This document shows positions 7,910 through 8,753 of a stretch of DNA of 8,753 nucleotides, piece by piece; within the stretch, counting starts at the first letter, position 1, and each line of letters begins with the position of its first letter. The position numbers and the translations under genes were made by a program. The stretch is from Achromobacter sp. (GTDB lineage Bacteria; Pseudomonadota; Gammaproteobacteria; Burkholderiales; Burkholderiaceae_B). The notes under the pieces were generated by a model that was given only the letters and a program-made list of their open reading frames with translations, was not told the origin of the DNA and ran no database searches. The stretch is from assembly GCA_003454835.1 (NCBI GenBank), contig DMTA01000454.1, positions 7,200 through 15,952 on the forward strand. Reading direction: 5' to 3'.

Positions 7910-8499
7910 TCGGTGTCTCCAAGCAGAAGAGCGTCGATGCCGTCGCACAGCGCGTGCAGCAGCAGAATATGGACTTCCTGGATGCGCATGGTGCGATCGC
8001 TGGGAACACATAGATGGACGTCCATCGGGGTAATGAGTTCCCCCATGACGCCGCCGCCCTTGCCGGTCAGGGCCAGGACGTGCATTTCGCGGGCGCTGGC
8101 GGCTTCCATGGCGCGGACCACGTTGGGCGAATTGCCGCTGGTGGAAATGGCCACGAGCACGTCGCCGGCCTGCCCGAATGCGTTGACCTGCCGTTCGTAG
8201 ACTTCGTCAAAGCCGTAGTCGTTGCCGACCGCCGTGAGAATCGAGGTGTCGGTGTTGAGCGCTATGCCCGCAAGCGGCAGGCGTTCGCGTTCGAAGCGGC
8301 CCACCAGTTCCGCGATGAAATGCTGCGCGTCGGCAGCCGAGCCGCCATTGCCGCAAGCCAGAATCTTGCCGTTGTTAGCCAGGGCGCCGAACAGCACGTC
8401 CACGGCCACGGCCAGCGGTTCGGCCAGGACGTTCATGCTTTGTTCGTGAGCGGCCATGGCGTCGCGAAAGTGCGACGTCATACGAGAGGTCATATCCAT
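7906..8499 (-). CDS. SIS-domain sugar-phosphate isomerase, GmhA/DiaA type
   Basis: This 197-residue single SIS-domain protein belongs to the group containing phosphoheptose isomerase GmhA (sedoheptulose 7-phosphate to D-glycero-D-manno-heptose 7-phosphate, for LPS core) and DiaA (a DnaA-binding replication initiator factor). Visible motifs: CGNGGSAADAQHF (49-61), LNTDTSILTAVGND, the phosphate-binding ISTSGNS (118-124), ALTGKGGG, and RIQEVHILLLH (172-182). Glu64 and His182 align with the GmhA catalytic Glu65 and His180; E. coli DiaA has neither. The neighbours, yraN upstream and dolP downstream, are those of diaA. Either activity, or both, is possible. The frame is open upstream to 8547; I chose the ATG at 8499 because it gives family length, but no ribosome binding site is obvious and ATGs at 8493 and 8481 remain possible. 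It ends in an ATGA overlap with the DolP-like gene. Confidence 0.87.
   Translation of the reverse strand: MDMTSRMTSHFRDAMAAHEQSMNVLAEPLAVAVDVLFGALANNGKILACGNGGSAADAQHFIAELVGRFERERLPLAGIALNTDTSILTAVGNDYGFDEVYERQVNAFGQAGDVLVAISTSGNSPNVVRAMEAASAREMHVLALTGKGGGVMGELITPMDVHLCVPSDRTMRIQEVHILLLHALCDGIDALLLGDTE
7917..7920 (-). promoter_or_regulatory. Ribosome binding site that fixes the DolP-like start
   Basis: GGAG on the minus strand, inside the last codons of the SIS gene and 7 bases before the ATG at 7909. With the ATGA overlap it argues for coupled translation and against a longer N-terminus. Confidence 0.75.
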
Positions 8500-8572
8500 G
8501 GGCGCGATTATCTCACGGGGCCGGGCCGTGGTTCTGTCCTTGCGCAACGAGGACGGGGCAAGGCGGGCTGCA
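8500..8572 (-). promoter_or_regulatory. 73-bp spacer between yraN and the SIS gene
   Basis: A GATAAT (minus strand, 8507-8512) resembles a -10 box, but no -35 lies 16-18 bp before it, and transcription from it would begin at or next to the ATG at 8499. A small CACGG/CCGTG inverted repeat lies at 8514-8530. Whether the SIS gene has its own promoter or reads through from yraN is unclear. Confidence 0.3.
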
Positions 8573-8753
8573 TCATGGCAGCCAGAAAGCGCCGCGCAGC
8601 CAGGCCGGGTCGCCGCCGTCGAAAACCACGGCGTCGAAGCGGGCGGGTGGGGTCAGGCCGCTCCAGTGGCGGCGGGCCAGTTCGGGCAGCCAGAGCGCCG
8701 CCGCCCGGACAAGCCGCGCCTGCTTGTCACGGCCGATGCTGGCGGCGGCGCCG
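8573..8753 (-). CDS. yraN: YraN family (UPF0102) protein, 3' part only
   Basis: A frame on the minus strand enters from beyond the window edge and ends at the TGA at 8573-8575, leaving 59 residues of C-terminus. It reads [18 protein letters not shown], then an aromatic/Leu-rich helix, then [11 protein letters not shown], and ends FWLP. The KQ-R-R--AA helix followed by the RFD-V-FD strand is the usual end of YraN proteins, small members of the RecB-like nuclease fold whose cellular role is not settled. The catalytic N-terminal half lies outside the window. Position upstream of a SIS gene and dolP matches the yraN-diaA-dolP order known from E. coli, which supports the call. Confidence 0.82.
   Translation of the reverse strand, partial: GAAASIGRDKQARLVRAAALWLPELARRHWSGLTPPARFDAVVFDGGDPAWLRGAFWLP

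Noticed and set aside
7910..8011. Longer N-terminus for the DolP-like protein
   Set aside because: It would bury the signal peptide and lies wholly in SIS coding sequence; the ATG at 7909 has a ribosome binding site and correct lipoprotein layout.
8500..8547. Upstream start for the SIS protein at 8547
   Set aside because: The extra 16 residues are basic and unlike the family N-terminus, and there is no ribosome binding site; total length would exceed the usual 190-200 residues.

Overview
The window is about 65% GC, densely packed, and looks like chromosomal core from an Alcaligenaceae-type betaproteobacterium (Bordetella or Achromobacter). The reasons are the protein sequences, the argB / HAD nucleotidase / slmA order, and the yraN / SIS-isomerase / dolP order. 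This assignment rests on recognition, not on a database search. I see no insertion sequence, phage gene, CRISPR array, tRNA or rRNA.

Layout. (1) At 133-2685 (minus strand) there is a two-gene operon: a DASS/SLC13-type anion transporter, then 9 bp later a malate/L-lactate dehydrogenase-family NAD(P) oxidoreductase. This looks like an uptake-plus-oxidation pair for an organic acid. A 302-bp upstream region (2686-2987) holds an unusually structured putative promoter and leader. (2) At 2988-5307 (minus strand) lie argB (N-acetylglutamate kinase), a HAD pyrimidine 5'-nucleotidase and a SlmA-type TetR nucleoid-occlusion factor, with 40- and 51-bp gaps, probably one operon. (3) At 5582-6370 (plus strand, divergent from argB) is a MetQ/NlpA-family periplasmic methionine-binding protein. 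It has a cleavable signal peptide but no lipobox cysteine and no metN/metI next to it, and is followed by a strong rho-independent terminator. (4) At 6468-6578 three copies of a 13-bp palindrome (GGTGTC-N-GACACC) sit between two strong terminators that point at each other. (5) At 6672-8753 (minus strand) come the 3' end of yraN, a SIS-domain sugar-phosphate isomerase in the diaA position, a DolP-like two-BON-domain lipoprotein and a membrane-anchored TlpA-like thiol-disulfide oxidoreductase. The last three are joined by 4-bp ATGA stop/start overlaps.

Most of this is ordinary housekeeping content, and I found no convincing undescribed multi-gene system. The places that deserve a second look are the structured leader of the transporter operon, the palindrome cluster, the SIS protein that keeps both GmhA catalytic residues although it sits in the diaA locus, the loss of the canonical SNT asparagines in the transporter, and the translational coupling of a TlpA oxidoreductase to DolP.
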